Source: Actinomycetospora soli
GTDB taxonomy: Bacteria; Actinomycetota; Actinomycetes; Mycobacteriales; Pseudonocardiaceae
Length of the DNA stretch: 64,000 nt
Direction of reading: 5' to 3'
NCBI RefSeq assembly: GCF_021026295.1
Contig: NZ_JAJNDA010000013.1
Location: forward strand, 62,001-126,000
The notes under the pieces were generated by a model that ran no database searches, was not told the DNA's origin, and saw only the letters and a list, made by a program, of their open reading frames with translations. Below are positions 32,331-40,383 of the stretch, piece after piece. Position 1 is the stretch's first letter. Each line of letters starts with the position of its first letter. Position numbers and translations under genes: made by a program.

Positions 32331-33555
32331 GGTGGGCGCCGAGCAGCTCGCCGGACGGCGAGGCGAGCACCTTCGCGAACCCGGTCCCGTCCTCCATCGC
32401 CCAGCCGAAGGCGACGTCGCCGTAGGCCTGCACCTTCGAGACGTAGGCCGTCCCCGCGTCGCGCAGGTCCTGTTCCCGGGCGCCGACCGCGGCGACCTGC
32501 GGGTCGGTGAACACGGCCGAGGGCACGAACCGGTGGCTCGTGGCGCGCGGGGCGTCGGGGTGCAGCAGGTTGTGCTGCACGACCTTGGCCTCGTGGTTCG
32601 CGACGTGCTTGAGCTGGAACGGCGAGCTGACGTCCCCGAGGGCGTAGATGCCGTCGACCGGCGTGCGCTGGTACCCGTCGACCTCGATCCGCCCGTCGGT
32701 GGTCAGCTGCAGGCCGGTCTTCTCGACGTCGAGCCGGTCGCCGTTGGGCTTGCGGCCGGTGGCCACGAGGAGGGCGTCGCCCTCGATCCGGCCGCCGTCG
32801 GGGCAGGTCAGCACGATCGTGCCGTCGGCGCGCTGCTCGGCCCCGGTGGGCTCGGCGTCCAGGTGGACGTTCCAGCGCTCCTGCGCGAGGCGCGTGAAGC
32901 GTTCGGAGACCAGCTCGTCCTGCTCCCGCAGCAGCGCCGGGCCGCGCGTGACGACGGTGACCTCGGTGCCGAGCGCCGAGAACACGTGCGCGAACTCGCA
33001 CGCGATGTAGCCGCCGCCGACGATCGTCAGGCGGCGCGGGAGCTCCGGCAGGCGCATGACGTCGTCGGAGGTGTGGAAGGGCACGCCCGACTCCGCGATC
33101 ACCGGCGGCACGGTGGGGCGCGAGCCGGCGGCGATGACGATGCGGTCGGCGGTGACGGTCTCGCCCTCGCCACCCGCCGTCGGGGTGATCGAGAGCTCGC
33201 GCTCGCCGGTGAACACCGCGTGTCCCTGGTACACGGTGACGTTCGAGCACTCCTGGTCGCGGTAGCGCAGACCGCCCGCGGAGATCGGGTCGATCCGGCC
33301 GAAGACGCGGTCGCGGATGTCCGGCCAGCGGACCCGGTCGATGCTCGCGTCGACGCCGTAGGTGCTCGCGCGCCGGATCGTCTCGGCGACGTCGGAGGCG
33401 TAGACGTACATCTTCGTCGGGATGCACCCGACGTTGAGGCAGGTCCCGCCGAACACGCCGTGCTCGACGATCGCCACGTCGAGGTCGTCGAAGCGGGAGT
33501 CGAGGATCGAGTTGCCCGATCCCGAGCCGATGATCACGAGGTCGTGGTGGGGCAC
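32173..33555 (-). CDS. mtr: Mycothione reductase
   Basis: 460 residues. It reduces mycothiol disulfide with NADPH, keeping the low-molecular-weight thiol pool reduced. FAD motif DLVIIGSGSGNSILD, redox-active disulfide GGTCLNVGCIPTKM (Cys pair in C-L-N-V-G-C), NADP Rossmann region TIVGGGYIACEFAHVFSALG, and the C-terminal dimer interface with IHPALPELIENALLGL (catalytic His). The GTG at 33555 removes a 47-residue N-terminal stretch that does not look like the family. Its 3' end is overlapped antisense by the extended hydrolase frame. Confidence 0.93.
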   Translation of the reverse strand: MPHHDLVIIGSGSGNSILDSRFDDLDVAIVEHGVFGGTCLNVGCIPTKMYVYASDVAETIRRASTYGVDASIDRVRWPDIRDRVFGRIDPISAGGLRYRDQECSNVTVYQGHAVFTGERELSITPTAGGEGETVTADRIVIAAGSRPTVPPVIAESGVPFHTSDDVMRLPELPRRLTIVGGGYIACEFAHVFSALGTEVTVVTRGPALLREQDELVSERFTRLAQERWNVHLDAEPTGAEQRADGTIVLTCPDGGRIEGDALLVATGRKPNGDRLDVEKTGLQLTTDGRIEVDGYQRTPVDGIYALGDVSSPFQLKHVANHEAKVVQHNLLHPDAPRATSHRFVPSAVFTDPQVAAVGAREQDLRDAGTAYVSKVQAYGDVAFGWAMEDGTGFAKVLASPSGELLGAHLMGPQASSLIQVLVQAMVFGQTAQEVATGQYWIHPALPELIENALLGLPLSS

Positions 33556-33893
33556 GCGCCCCACTGTATTGAGCCCTGTCGTCCGGGGCTCGTCCGTCGG
33601 ACGGTCGGTCGTGTCTCGTGCGTCTCGGCAACGCTGCGTAGTTGTCACCACTCGCCGCCGCTCGTCGCCGGTGAGCGGCTCCCGACGACCGTTCATCGCG
33701 GAGTTCTCACTCGGCGGGGTCGTTTGTCGCCAAAAATCGACCGTTCGTCGTCGCTCGGCGGGGCGAACTCGCCCCCGTCGACTTGTTGGCGCCCGCCGAT
33801 CTCTGGTGATGTCTGCTCCGACGGACGGTGAGCGGTACGCCGGACGGTCCCCGAGAGGGGGCGGCGGAACAGCGGTGCGTGAGCGGAGGCGGG
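33556..33893. other. 338-bp divergent intergenic region, mtr / serine protease
   Basis: No gene is visible on either strand. It should hold the promoters of mtr and of the protease. It contains a GAGCCC/GGGCTC hairpin close to mtr (33571-33591), a direct repeat CTCGGCGGGG (two copies near 33712 and 33757), and an unusually AT-rich spot, TCGCCAAAAATCGACC (33729-33744). I could not assign any of these to a known regulator. Confidence 0.5.
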
Positions 33894-34802
33894 ATGCGGG
33901 AACGAACGCACGGACGGCACCGTGCCGAGGTGGCCCGGCGTCCGGGGGCGGGCGCGGGCCCGGTCGTGCGGTGGGCGTCGCTGGTCACCTCGACCGCGGT
34001 GCTGGTGCTCGCGGTCGTGGCGGTGGGGCTGGTCGGGTTCGGGGGGCGCAGCTCGGCGGTGACGACGGGGAGCACGGGCGACGACCCGGGCGGCAGCGGC
34101 GGGGACGGGGTGGCGCAGGCCCGCATCGTGGGCGGGGAGCGGACGACGACCGCCGACGAGCCGTGGGTCGTCTACCTGACCGACGCCTCGGGCTTCCAGT
34201 TCTGCGGCGGCACGCTCGTGGCGCCGACCAAGGTGGTCACGGCCGCGCACTGCACCGCGTCGGCGCCCGACCGGAAGATCTTCGCGGTCGTCGGGCGGGA
34301 CGACAAGGACTCGAAGAGCGGCCGGTCGGTGTCGGTGACGAAGACCTGGGTCAGTCCCTCGTTCAGCGCCGTGGGCAACGGGCTCGACGTCTCCGTGCTC
34401 ACCCTCGCCGAGGCGGTGTCCACCCCGACGCTCCCGTTGGCCACGAGCGCCGACTCCGCGCTCTACGGTCCCGGCACCGCGGCCCGCATCTACGGCTGGG
34501 GTGCCACCTCGGAGAACGGCTCGCCGTCGCGGTACCTGCTCGGGGCGACCGTGCCGATCCGCGACGACTCCTACTGCCGGTCCTCCGCCTCCTCCTACGA
34601 CCCGAAGCTGCTCACCTGCGCGGGCTTCGACTCCGGCGGCGTGGACACCTGCCAGGGCGACTCGGGCGGCCCGCTGGTCGCCGGCGGCAAGCTCATCGGT
34701 ATCACCAGCTTCGGCGACGGGTGCGCCCGGGCGGGCAAGCCCGGCTACTACACCCGCGTCGGCGCGAACACGGCGCTGATCGAGAAGCAGATCGCCTCGT
34801 AG
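33894..34802 (+). CDS. Trypsin-like serine protease, membrane-anchored or secreted
   Basis: 302 residues. A charged N terminus is followed by one hydrophobic segment (VVRWASLVTSTAVLVLAVVA, about residues 24-43) and a Gly/Thr linker, then a complete S1 (chymotrypsin) domain beginning ARIVGGERTTTADEPWVVYL. The triad is visible: His in VVTAAHCTAS, Asp in GLDVSVLTL, Ser in CQGDSGGPLVAGG. The mature N terminus IVGG implies activation by cleavage. Cysteine pairs (FCGG/AHC, CRSS/LTCAGF, TCQGD/GCA) fit three disulfides, so it acts outside the membrane. GGAGGCGGG stands before the ATG. Confidence 0.85.
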   Translation: MRERTHGRHRAEVARRPGAGAGPVVRWASLVTSTAVLVLAVVAVGLVGFGGRSSAVTTGSTGDDPGGSGGDGVAQARIVGGERTTTADEPWVVYLTDASGFQFCGGTLVAPTKVVTAAHCTASAPDRKIFAVVGRDDKDSKSGRSVSVTKTWVSPSFSAVGNGLDVSVLTLAEAVSTPTLPLATSADSALYGPGTAARIYGWGATSENGSPSRYLLGATVPIRDDSYCRSSASSYDPKLLTCAGFDSGGVDTCQGDSGGPLVAGGKLIGITSFGDGCARAGKPGYYTRVGANTALIEKQIAS

Positions 34803-34863
34803 CCGGGAGGTCGTGGCGATCGCAGGACATCCCGGGTCGGAGGGCAGACCGGACGGGGGGAGC

Positions 34864-34897
34864 GAGGGCGGATCGGCGGGCAGGCCGGTCCGCCCTC
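34864..34897 (+). terminator. Terminator hairpin after the serine protease gene
   Basis: 14-bp arms (GAGGGCGGATCGGC and GCCGGTCCGCCCTC, 13 of 14 paired) with a 6-base loop, 60 bp after the protease stop, followed by CGTTCCCCCT. Confidence 0.6.
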
Positions 34898-34925
34898 GGT
34901 CGTTCCCCCTGCGGAGGCGCTGAAG

Positions 34926-34944
34926 TAAGGTGAGCCTCACCTAA
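34926..34944. promoter_or_regulatory. IdeR/DmdR-type iron box
   Basis: TAAGGTGAGCCTCACCTAA, 19 bp, close to the actinobacterial iron box TTAGGTTAGGCTAACCTAA and almost perfectly palindromic. It ends 16 bp before the siderophore reductase start, where a bound iron-loaded repressor would block transcription. Confidence 0.85.
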
Positions 34945-34960
34945 ACGAGAGGGTGAGGGC

Positions 34961-35758
34961 ATGGCGAAGGGCGGACCGGGACACCGGCTCGAGGTGCTCC
35001 GCAGCGAGCAGTTGACCCCGCACCTGCGGCGGGTCGTGCTCGGCGGGCCCGGGCTCGCGGGGATCGAGGACAACGGCTTCACCGACCGGTACGTGAAGCT
35101 CGCCTTCCGGCGGCCGGGCGTGGCCTACGACGAGCCGCTCGACGTCGGGGCGGTGCGCGCGGAGCGCCCGCGCGACGAGTGGCCCATCTCGCGGACCTAC
35201 ACGGTGCGCGCGCTCGACCACGCCGCCGGCGAGATGACGATCGACTTCGTGGTGCACGGCGACACCGGTGTGGCGGGCCCGTGGGCGCTCGCGGCGCGGC
35301 CGGGCGACGAGCTGATCCTGCTCGGACCCGGCGGGGCGTACGCGCCCGCGGCCGACGTCGACGCCCACGTGCTGATCGGGGACGAGGCGGCGCTGCCGGC
35401 GATCGCGGCCGCTTGCGAGCGGATCGCGGCGGGCACGCCGGTGCACGTGTACCTCGAGGTCGACGGCCCGGCCGACGAGCTCCCGCTGGCCTGCGACGGC
35501 GACCTCACGGTGCGCTGGGTGCACCGGGAGGCGGGGGAGACGCTGGTCGACGTGGTGCGCGCCGCGGCGTGGCCGGCGGGACGGGTGCAGGCGTTCGTGC
35601 ACGGCGAGACCGGGTCCATGAAGGCGCTGCGCGGACTCCTGCGGGACGAGTTGGGCGTGCCGAAGGAGCTGCTCTCGATCTCCGGCTACTGGCGCCGCGG
35701 GATGGACGAGGAGGGTTTCCAGGCCGACAAGCGCGCCGGGAACGGGGTCGCCGCGTAG
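34961..35758 (+). CDS. Siderophore-interacting protein (ferric-siderophore reductase)
   Basis: 265 residues of the ViuB/SIP family, which frees iron from imported siderophores using FAD and NAD(P)H in the cytosol. The FAD-binding R-x-Y-[ST] is SRTYTVRAL, followed by MTIDFVVHGDTGVAGPWALA and LGPGGAYAP; the nicotinamide-side motifs are VLIGDEAALPAIAAACERI and the family ending SISGYWRRGMDEEGFQADK. The iron box immediately upstream shows expression only under iron limitation. No siderophore synthase or uptake gene is adjacent. Confidence 0.9.
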   Translation: MAKGGPGHRLEVLRSEQLTPHLRRVVLGGPGLAGIEDNGFTDRYVKLAFRRPGVAYDEPLDVGAVRAERPRDEWPISRTYTVRALDHAAGEMTIDFVVHGDTGVAGPWALAARPGDELILLGPGGAYAPAADVDAHVLIGDEAALPAIAAACERIAAGTPVHVYLEVDGPADELPLACDGDLTVRWVHREAGETLVDVVRAAAWPAGRVQAFVHGETGSMKALRGLLRDELGVPKELLSISGYWRRGMDEEGFQADKRAGNGVAA

Positions 35759-35768
35759 CGGAGGCGCA

Positions 35769-35790
35769 CATCTCAGCGGTGGCTGAGATG
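35769..35790. promoter_or_regulatory. Perfect hairpin upstream of the cobalamin operon
   Basis: CATCTCAGC and GCTGAGATG, 9-bp perfect arms around GGTG, between the siderophore reductase stop and the chelatase start. It could end the upstream transcript or act as an operator or attenuator for the cobalamin genes. There is too little room for a cobalamin riboswitch. Confidence 0.55.
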
Positions 35791-35793
35791 AGA

Positions 35794-35809
35794 CTCCCGA
35801 CGCCGGGTT
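35794..35809. repeat. Family C short palindrome, copy 2
   Basis: CTCCCGACGCCGGGTT, a variant with both end bases changed, lies 14 bp before the chelatase GTG and right after the hairpin at 35769-35790. Confidence 0.5.
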
Positions 35810-35822
35810 AGGGTCGCGTCCC

Positions 35823-37964
35823 GTGGCGTTCCCCTTCTCGGCCGTCGTCGGCCATCCCGACCTGCGGCTCGCGCTGCTGCTCTCCGCCGTCGACCCGGGG
35901 ATCGGCGGGGTGCTGGTGCGCGGGGAGAAGGGCACCGCCAAGTCGACGATCGTCCGGGCGCTCGCGACGCTCCTGCCCGAGGTCGAGGTGCGGGCCGGCG
36001 ACCGGTTCGGCGTCGACGTGGAGGCCGGCGAGGAGAGCCCGGACGGCCCGTTCGGACCCGACGCCCCCGTCGAGCGACGGCCCGCCCGGCTGGTCGAACT
36101 GCCGGTCGGCGCGTCCGAGGACCGGCTGATCGGCTCGCTGGACCTGCAGGAGGTCCTCGCCCACGGCCGCGGCTCGGTGCAGCCCGGCCTGCTCGCGCTC
36201 GCGCACCGCGGCGTGCTCTACGTCGACGAGGTCAACCTCCTGCACGACCACCTCGTCGACCTCCTGCTCGACGCCGCCGCCTCCGGCCGCTCGCACGTCG
36301 AGCGCGACGGCGTCTCGTTCACCCACCCCGCGCGGTTCCTCCTGGTCGGCACGATGAACCCGGAGGAGGGGGAGCTGCGCCCGCAGCTGCTCGACCGCTT
36401 CGGGCTCACGGTCCGGGTCGAGGCCTCGCGGGCGGTCGCCGAGCGCACCGAGGTGGTCCGCCGTCGGCTCGCCCACGACGCCGACCCGACCGGCTTCGCA
36501 GCGCGCTTCGCCCCCGACGAGGACGCCCTGCGCGCGCAGCTCGCCGACGCGCGGGCGCGGCTCGGGTCGGTCGCGCTGACCGACCGCGAACTGGTCCGCA
36601 TCTCCGCGGTCTGCGCGTTCGTCGAGGTCGACGGCATGCGCGCGGACGTCGTGGTGGCGCGGACCGCCGTGGCGCACGCGGCCTGGCGTGGGGCGGCCGC
36701 GGTCGACGTCGACGACGTCCGCGCCGCCGCCCGCCTCGCCCTCCCGCACCGGCGCCGTCGCGACCCGTTCGACGAGCCGCACCTCTCCGACGAGGAGCTG
36801 GAGAAGGCGCTCGAGGCGGCCGAGCAGGCGGTGCAGGACCTCGACGACGAGGACACCACCGACGAGGACACGGACGAGGGCCCCGACGACGATCCCGACG
36901 ACGGGCCGGGCGGCGCGGGTCCCGACGGGCCCGAGGAGCCGCAGGGTCCGGACGACGGGTCCGGGGCGGCGGCCCCCGGGACCGGTGAGGGGAGCGCCGA
37001 GGGACCACGGGGCGGTGGCGCATCCGGGTCGGGGCGACCCGGTCCGGCCGAGGCGCCGGCGCCCCCGACCCGCCCCGACCCGGCGTCGGGAACGGGCGAC
37101 GACACCCCGGCGGGCGCCGAGGCGCCGATGACCCCGGTCGGTGCCCCGCAGCGCGTGCGGCTGAAGAGCCGCCGGTTCGAGGTGCACGGCGTCGGCGAGG
37201 GCGTGCCCGGTCGGCGCTCGCGGGCGCGCGGCCGACGCGGCCGGACGGTGCGCGCGGTCGCGGAGGCCCCGGAGTCGGGCCCGGCACCGCACGTGCCGGC
37301 CACGGTGATCGCGAGCGTGCGCTCCGGTCGGCGTGGTCGGCCGGGGCCGGACGACCTCCGGCACGCCCACCGCGAGGGCCGCGAGGGCAACCTCGTGCTG
37401 TTCTGCGTCGACGCGTCCGGCTCGATGGCGGCACGCACGCGGATGACGGCGGTGACGGGCGCGGTCGACGCGCTGCTGCGGGACGCGTACCAACGGCGGG
37501 ACAAGGTCGGGGTCGTGACCTTCAACGGCACCGGCGCGGCCGTCGCCCTGCCGCCGACCTCGAGCGTCCACACCGCGCACGCCCGCCTCGCCGACCTGCG
37601 CACCGGCGGCCGGACCCCGCTCGCCGAGGGGCTGCGCACCGCCCGCCGGGTCCTGCGCGCCGAGCGGGTGCGCGACCCGCGGCGGCGCGGGCTGCTGATC
37701 GTGCTGACCGACGGCCGCGCGACCGTCGGCGGACCGCGACCCCTCGACGCCGCCCTCGACGCGGCCCGCGGCCTGGCCCGCGAGGCCGGACCGGGGCGCG
37801 GCGGCGCGGCCATGAGCACGGTGGTCGTCGACTGCGAGTCCGGGCACGTCCGCCTCGGCCTCGCCGGCCGGATCGCCGGCGCGGCCGCCGGTGCGATCGT
37901 GACCCTCGACGAACTGACCGGTGACAGCGTCGCCGCGGTGGCCCGGACCGCCGTCGGCGTCTAG
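35823..37964 (+). CDS. Magnesium/cobalt chelatase, fused ChlI-ChlD type subunit
   Basis: 713 residues. N-terminal AAA+ part: Walker A GEKGTAKSTIVRAL (33-46), GVLYVDEVNLLHDHLVDLLL (Walker B) and VGTMNPEEGELRPQLLDRFG. An acidic, Pro/Gly-rich linker spans about 330-430. The C-terminal von Willebrand A domain has the MIDAS motif FCVDASGSMAARTRM (about 526-540) and LTDGRATVGG. In Actinobacteria such fused I/D subunits work with CobN in inserting cobalt into hydrogenobyrinate. The next genes, cobO and cobB, support a cobalamin role; a cobN gene is not in the window. GTG start. Confidence 0.88.
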   Translation: MAFPFSAVVGHPDLRLALLLSAVDPGIGGVLVRGEKGTAKSTIVRALATLLPEVEVRAGDRFGVDVEAGEESPDGPFGPDAPVERRPARLVELPVGASEDRLIGSLDLQEVLAHGRGSVQPGLLALAHRGVLYVDEVNLLHDHLVDLLLDAAASGRSHVERDGVSFTHPARFLLVGTMNPEEGELRPQLLDRFGLTVRVEASRAVAERTEVVRRRLAHDADPTGFAARFAPDEDALRAQLADARARLGSVALTDRELVRISAVCAFVEVDGMRADVVVARTAVAHAAWRGAAAVDVDDVRAAARLALPHRRRRDPFDEPHLSDEELEKALEAAEQAVQDLDDEDTTDEDTDEGPDDDPDDGPGGAGPDGPEEPQGPDDGSGAAAPGTGEGSAEGPRGGGASGSGRPGPAEAPAPPTRPDPASGTGDDTPAGAEAPMTPVGAPQRVRLKSRRFEVHGVGEGVPGRRSRARGRRGRTVRAVAEAPESGPAPHVPATVIASVRSGRRGRPGPDDLRHAHREGREGNLVLFCVDASGSMAARTRMTAVTGAVDALLRDAYQRRDKVGVVTFNGTGAAVALPPTSSVHTAHARLADLRTGGRTPLAEGLRTARRVLRAERVRDPRRRGLLIVLTDGRATVGGPRPLDAALDAARGLAREAGPGRGGAAMSTVVVDCESGHVRLGLAGRIAGAAAGAIVTLDELTGDSVAAVARTAVGV

Positions 37965-37984
37965 TCGGATCACCAGGAGGAAAC

Positions 37985-38599
37985 GTGCCCCAGGGCGTCC
38001 CCACCACCGTTCCCGCGGACGGGCTCACCACCCGCCAGCGCCGCCGGCGCCCCCTGCTCGTGGTGCACACGGGCGTCAACAAGGGCAAGTCGACCGCGGC
38101 CTTCGGCCTGGCGCTGCGGCAGTGGACGGCGGGCAACTCGGTCGCCGTGTTCCAGTTCGTGAAGTCGGCGAAGTGGCGCGTCGGCGAGGAGACCGCCCTC
38201 AAGGCCCTCGGCGAGCTGCACACCTCGACCGGCCAGGGCGGCCCGGTGGAGTGGCACAAGATGGGCGAGGGCTGGTCGTGGAGCCGGAAGGCGGGCTCCG
38301 AGGAGGACCACGCCGAGGCCGCCCGCGAGGGCTGGGCGGAGATCCGGCGCCGGCTCGAGGGCGCCGCGCACGACTTCTACGTCCTCGACGAGTTCACCTA
38401 CCCGCTGAAGTGGGGCTGGATCGACACGGACGAGGTCGTCGAGGTGGTCCGGAACCGGCCGGGGTTCCAGCACGTCGTGATCACCGGTCGGGACGCACCG
38501 CCGGCCCTGGTCGAGGCGGCCGACCTCGTCACCGAGATGTCCAAGATCAAGCACCCGATGGACGCGGGCCAGAAGGGCCAGAAGGGCATCGAGTGGTAG
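37985..38599 (+). CDS. cobO: Cob(I)yrinic acid a,c-diamide adenosyltransferase
   Basis: 204 residues. Transfers the adenosyl group of ATP to Co(I) corrinoids. The P-loop reads VVHTGVNKGKSTAAFGLALR, followed by VFQFVKSAKWRVGEE, DFYVLDEFTYPLKWGW and VITGRDAPPALVEAADLVTE, all standard for CobO/BtuR/CobA. The ending MDAGQKGQKGIEW is also conserved. GTG start with a near-ideal AGGAGG 6 bp before it. The last codons overlap the cobB start. Confidence 0.94.
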   Translation: MPQGVPTTVPADGLTTRQRRRRPLLVVHTGVNKGKSTAAFGLALRQWTAGNSVAVFQFVKSAKWRVGEETALKALGELHTSTGQGGPVEWHKMGEGWSWSRKAGSEEDHAEAAREGWAEIRRRLEGAAHDFYVLDEFTYPLKWGWIDTDEVVEVVRNRPGFQHVVITGRDAPPALVEAADLVTEMSKIKHPMDAGQKGQKGIEW

Positions 38600-40032
38600 T
38601 CCTGCCCCCGCGGGTCGTCATCGCGGCCCCGTCGTCGGGCAGCGGGAAGACGACGATCACGACGGGGCTGCTGGGTGCGCTGGCGGCCCGCGGCACGGTG
38701 CCGGCGCCGTTCAAGATCGGTCCCGACTACGTCGACCCCGGCTACCACGCGCTCGCCGCCGGCCGTCCCGGGCGCAACCTCGACCCGGTGCTCTGCGGCG
38801 TCGACCGGCTCGCGCCGCTCGTGGCGCACGGGGCGACGGGGGCGGCGCTCGCGGTCGTCGAGGGCGTGATGGGCCTGTTCGACGGTCGGCTCGCCCCGGG
38901 TGGCTGGTCCGGTGACAGCAAAGCGTCACTGCTTGCACCCAGTGACAGCAACGACGCTTTCCTGCCACCGGAGCGGAGCCGGCCCGACGACGGCTCCACC
39001 GCCCACGTCGCGCGCGTGCTCGAAGCCCCCGTGGTGCTCGTGGTCGACGCGCGCGGCCAGCACCGGTCGATCGCGGCGCTGCTGCACGGGTTCCGCACGT
39101 TCGACCCGGCCGTCGCGCCGGCCGGCGTCATCCTCAACCGGGTCGGCACCGAGCGGCACGCGGACGCGCTCCGGGCGGCGTGCGCGGAGGTCGGGGTGCC
39201 GGTGCTGGGCGTGGTGCCGCGGCGCGCCGAGCTCGCCGTGCCCTCGCGCCACCTCGGTTTGATCACCGCCGCCGAGCACGGCGCCGACGCCCGCGCGGCC
39301 GTCGACGCGATGACCGCGCTCGTCGCCGCCCACGTCGACCTCGACGCCGTCGAACGGCTCGCTCGCAGCGCGCCCGCCACGCCCGTCGAGGCGTGGGACC
39401 CGGTGCTCGAGGTCGGCCCGACCGACCGGCGTGCGCGCCGTGTCGTCGCGGTCGCGGGCGGTCCCGCGTTCACCTTCGGCTACCCCGAGCACGCCGAGCT
39501 CCTGCAGGCCGCCGGGGGAGAGGTCGTCGTCGTGGACCCCCTGCGCGACGAGGCGCTGCCCGAGCGCACGGCCGGCCTCGTCCTGCCCGGCGGGTTCCCC
39601 GAGGAGCACCTCGAGGACCTCTCGGCGAACGTCGCGCTGCGCTCCGCGGTCGAGGCCTTCGCGACGGCGGGTGGGGCGGTCCACGCGGAGTGCGGCGGTC
39701 TGCTGTACCTGGGCCGTTCGCTGGACGGGTCGCCGATGTGCGGGGTGCTCGACGCCGACGCCGCGATGGGCCCGCGCCTGACGCTCGGCTACCGGACGGC
39801 GACGGCCGTCGCGGACTCGCCGGTCGCGGCGGCGGGCGAGACCGTGACCGGGCACGAGTTCCACCGCACCGTCACCACCCCGCGGGCCGGGTCGACGCCC
39901 GCCTGGTCGTGGGACGACACCACCGAGGGCTTCGTGCAGGGCTCCGTCCACGCCTCCTACCTGCACACGCACCCCGCCGGCCGTCCGGAGGCGGTGCGGC
40001 GGTTCGTGGCCGGGTTGGTCGGGCCGCCGTGA
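38593..40032 (+). CDS. cobB: Cobyrinic acid a,c-diamide synthase carrying a repeat-encoded insertion
   Basis: 479 residues. ATP- and glutamine-dependent amidation of the a and c side chains. P-loop VVIAAPSSGSGKTTITTGLL, GPDYVDPGYHALAAGRPGRN, EGVMGLFDGR (90-99), then in the C-terminal glutaminase-like half LPGGFPEEHLEDLSANVALR and HAECGGLLYLG (Cys nucleophile) with TGHEFHRT. Between FDGR and STAHVARVLEAPVVLV, residues about 106-126 (SGDSKASLLAPSDSNDAFLP) are not part of the family and are encoded by a 63-bp family B repeat. The loop is on the surface of the N-terminal domain, so activity may survive. GTG start inside the cobO end. Confidence 0.92.
   Translation: MVVLPPRVVIAAPSSGSGKTTITTGLLGALAARGTVPAPFKIGPDYVDPGYHALAAGRPGRNLDPVLCGVDRLAPLVAHGATGAALAVVEGVMGLFDGRLAPGGWSGDSKASLLAPSDSNDAFLPPERSRPDDGSTAHVARVLEAPVVLVVDARGQHRSIAALLHGFRTFDPAVAPAGVILNRVGTERHADALRAACAEVGVPVLGVVPRRAELAVPSRHLGLITAAEHGADARAAVDAMTALVAAHVDLDAVERLARSAPATPVEAWDPVLEVGPTDRRARRVVAVAGGPAFTFGYPEHAELLQAAGGEVVVVDPLRDEALPERTAGLVLPGGFPEEHLEDLSANVALRSAVEAFATAGGAVHAECGGLLYLGRSLDGSPMCGVLDADAAMGPRLTLGYRTATAVADSPVAAAGETVTGHEFHRTVTTPRAGSTPAWSWDDTTEGFVQGSVHASYLHTHPAGRPEAVRRFVAGLVGPP
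38909..38971. repeat. Family B element, copy 2, inserted in cobB
   Basis: 63 bp, exactly 21 codons. Ends are 19-bp inverted repeats matching at 17 positions (CCGGTGACAGCAAAGCGTC and GACGCTTTCCTGCCACCGG). The centre has a second inverted repeat GTCACTG/CAGTGAC. The in-frame length and the location between conserved CobB segments show insertion into an existing gene. Confidence 0.75.
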
Positions 40033-40370
40033 TCGTGCTGGGCGTGGGGGTGGAACCGGGGACGCCGGTCGAGTACCTCGTCGAGGCGGTCGGCTCCCTG
40101 TCCTACGACGTCGTCGCCACGATCGACCGGCGCCTCGGCGAGCCCGCGATCGACGCCGTGGCCGCCGGCCGGAAGCTCCTCACCTACACGACGGCCGAGC
40201 TGGACGCCGTCGACGTCCCCCACCCGTCGGCCGTCGTCCGGCGCCTCACCGGGACCGGCTCCGTCGCCGAGGCGGCCGCGATCCTGGCCGCGCGCGAGCT
40301 GGGCGGCGCGGGGGAGCTCGTCGTCGAGAAGCAGCGGGGCCGGATGGTGACGGTGGCGCTGGCGCGGTGA
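40029..40370 (+). CDS. CobE/CbiG C-terminal-domain protein
   Basis: 113 residues. IVLGVGVEPGTPVEYLVEAV at the start, LGEPAIDAVAAGRKLLTYTT, and VAEAAAILAARELGGAGELV match the small CobE/CbiG-C domain, which helps the ring-contraction and deacylation part of corrin synthesis. GTG start overlaps the cobB stop by 4 bp. The N-terminal CbiG domain is absent, as in aerobic-route CobE. Last gene of the cobalamin operon. Confidence 0.8.
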   Translation: MIVLGVGVEPGTPVEYLVEAVGSLSYDVVATIDRRLGEPAIDAVAAGRKLLTYTTAELDAVDVPHPSAVVRRLTGTGSVAEAAAILAARELGGAGELVVEKQRGRMVTVALAR

Positions 40371-40383
40371 TCCGGCGGCTCCG

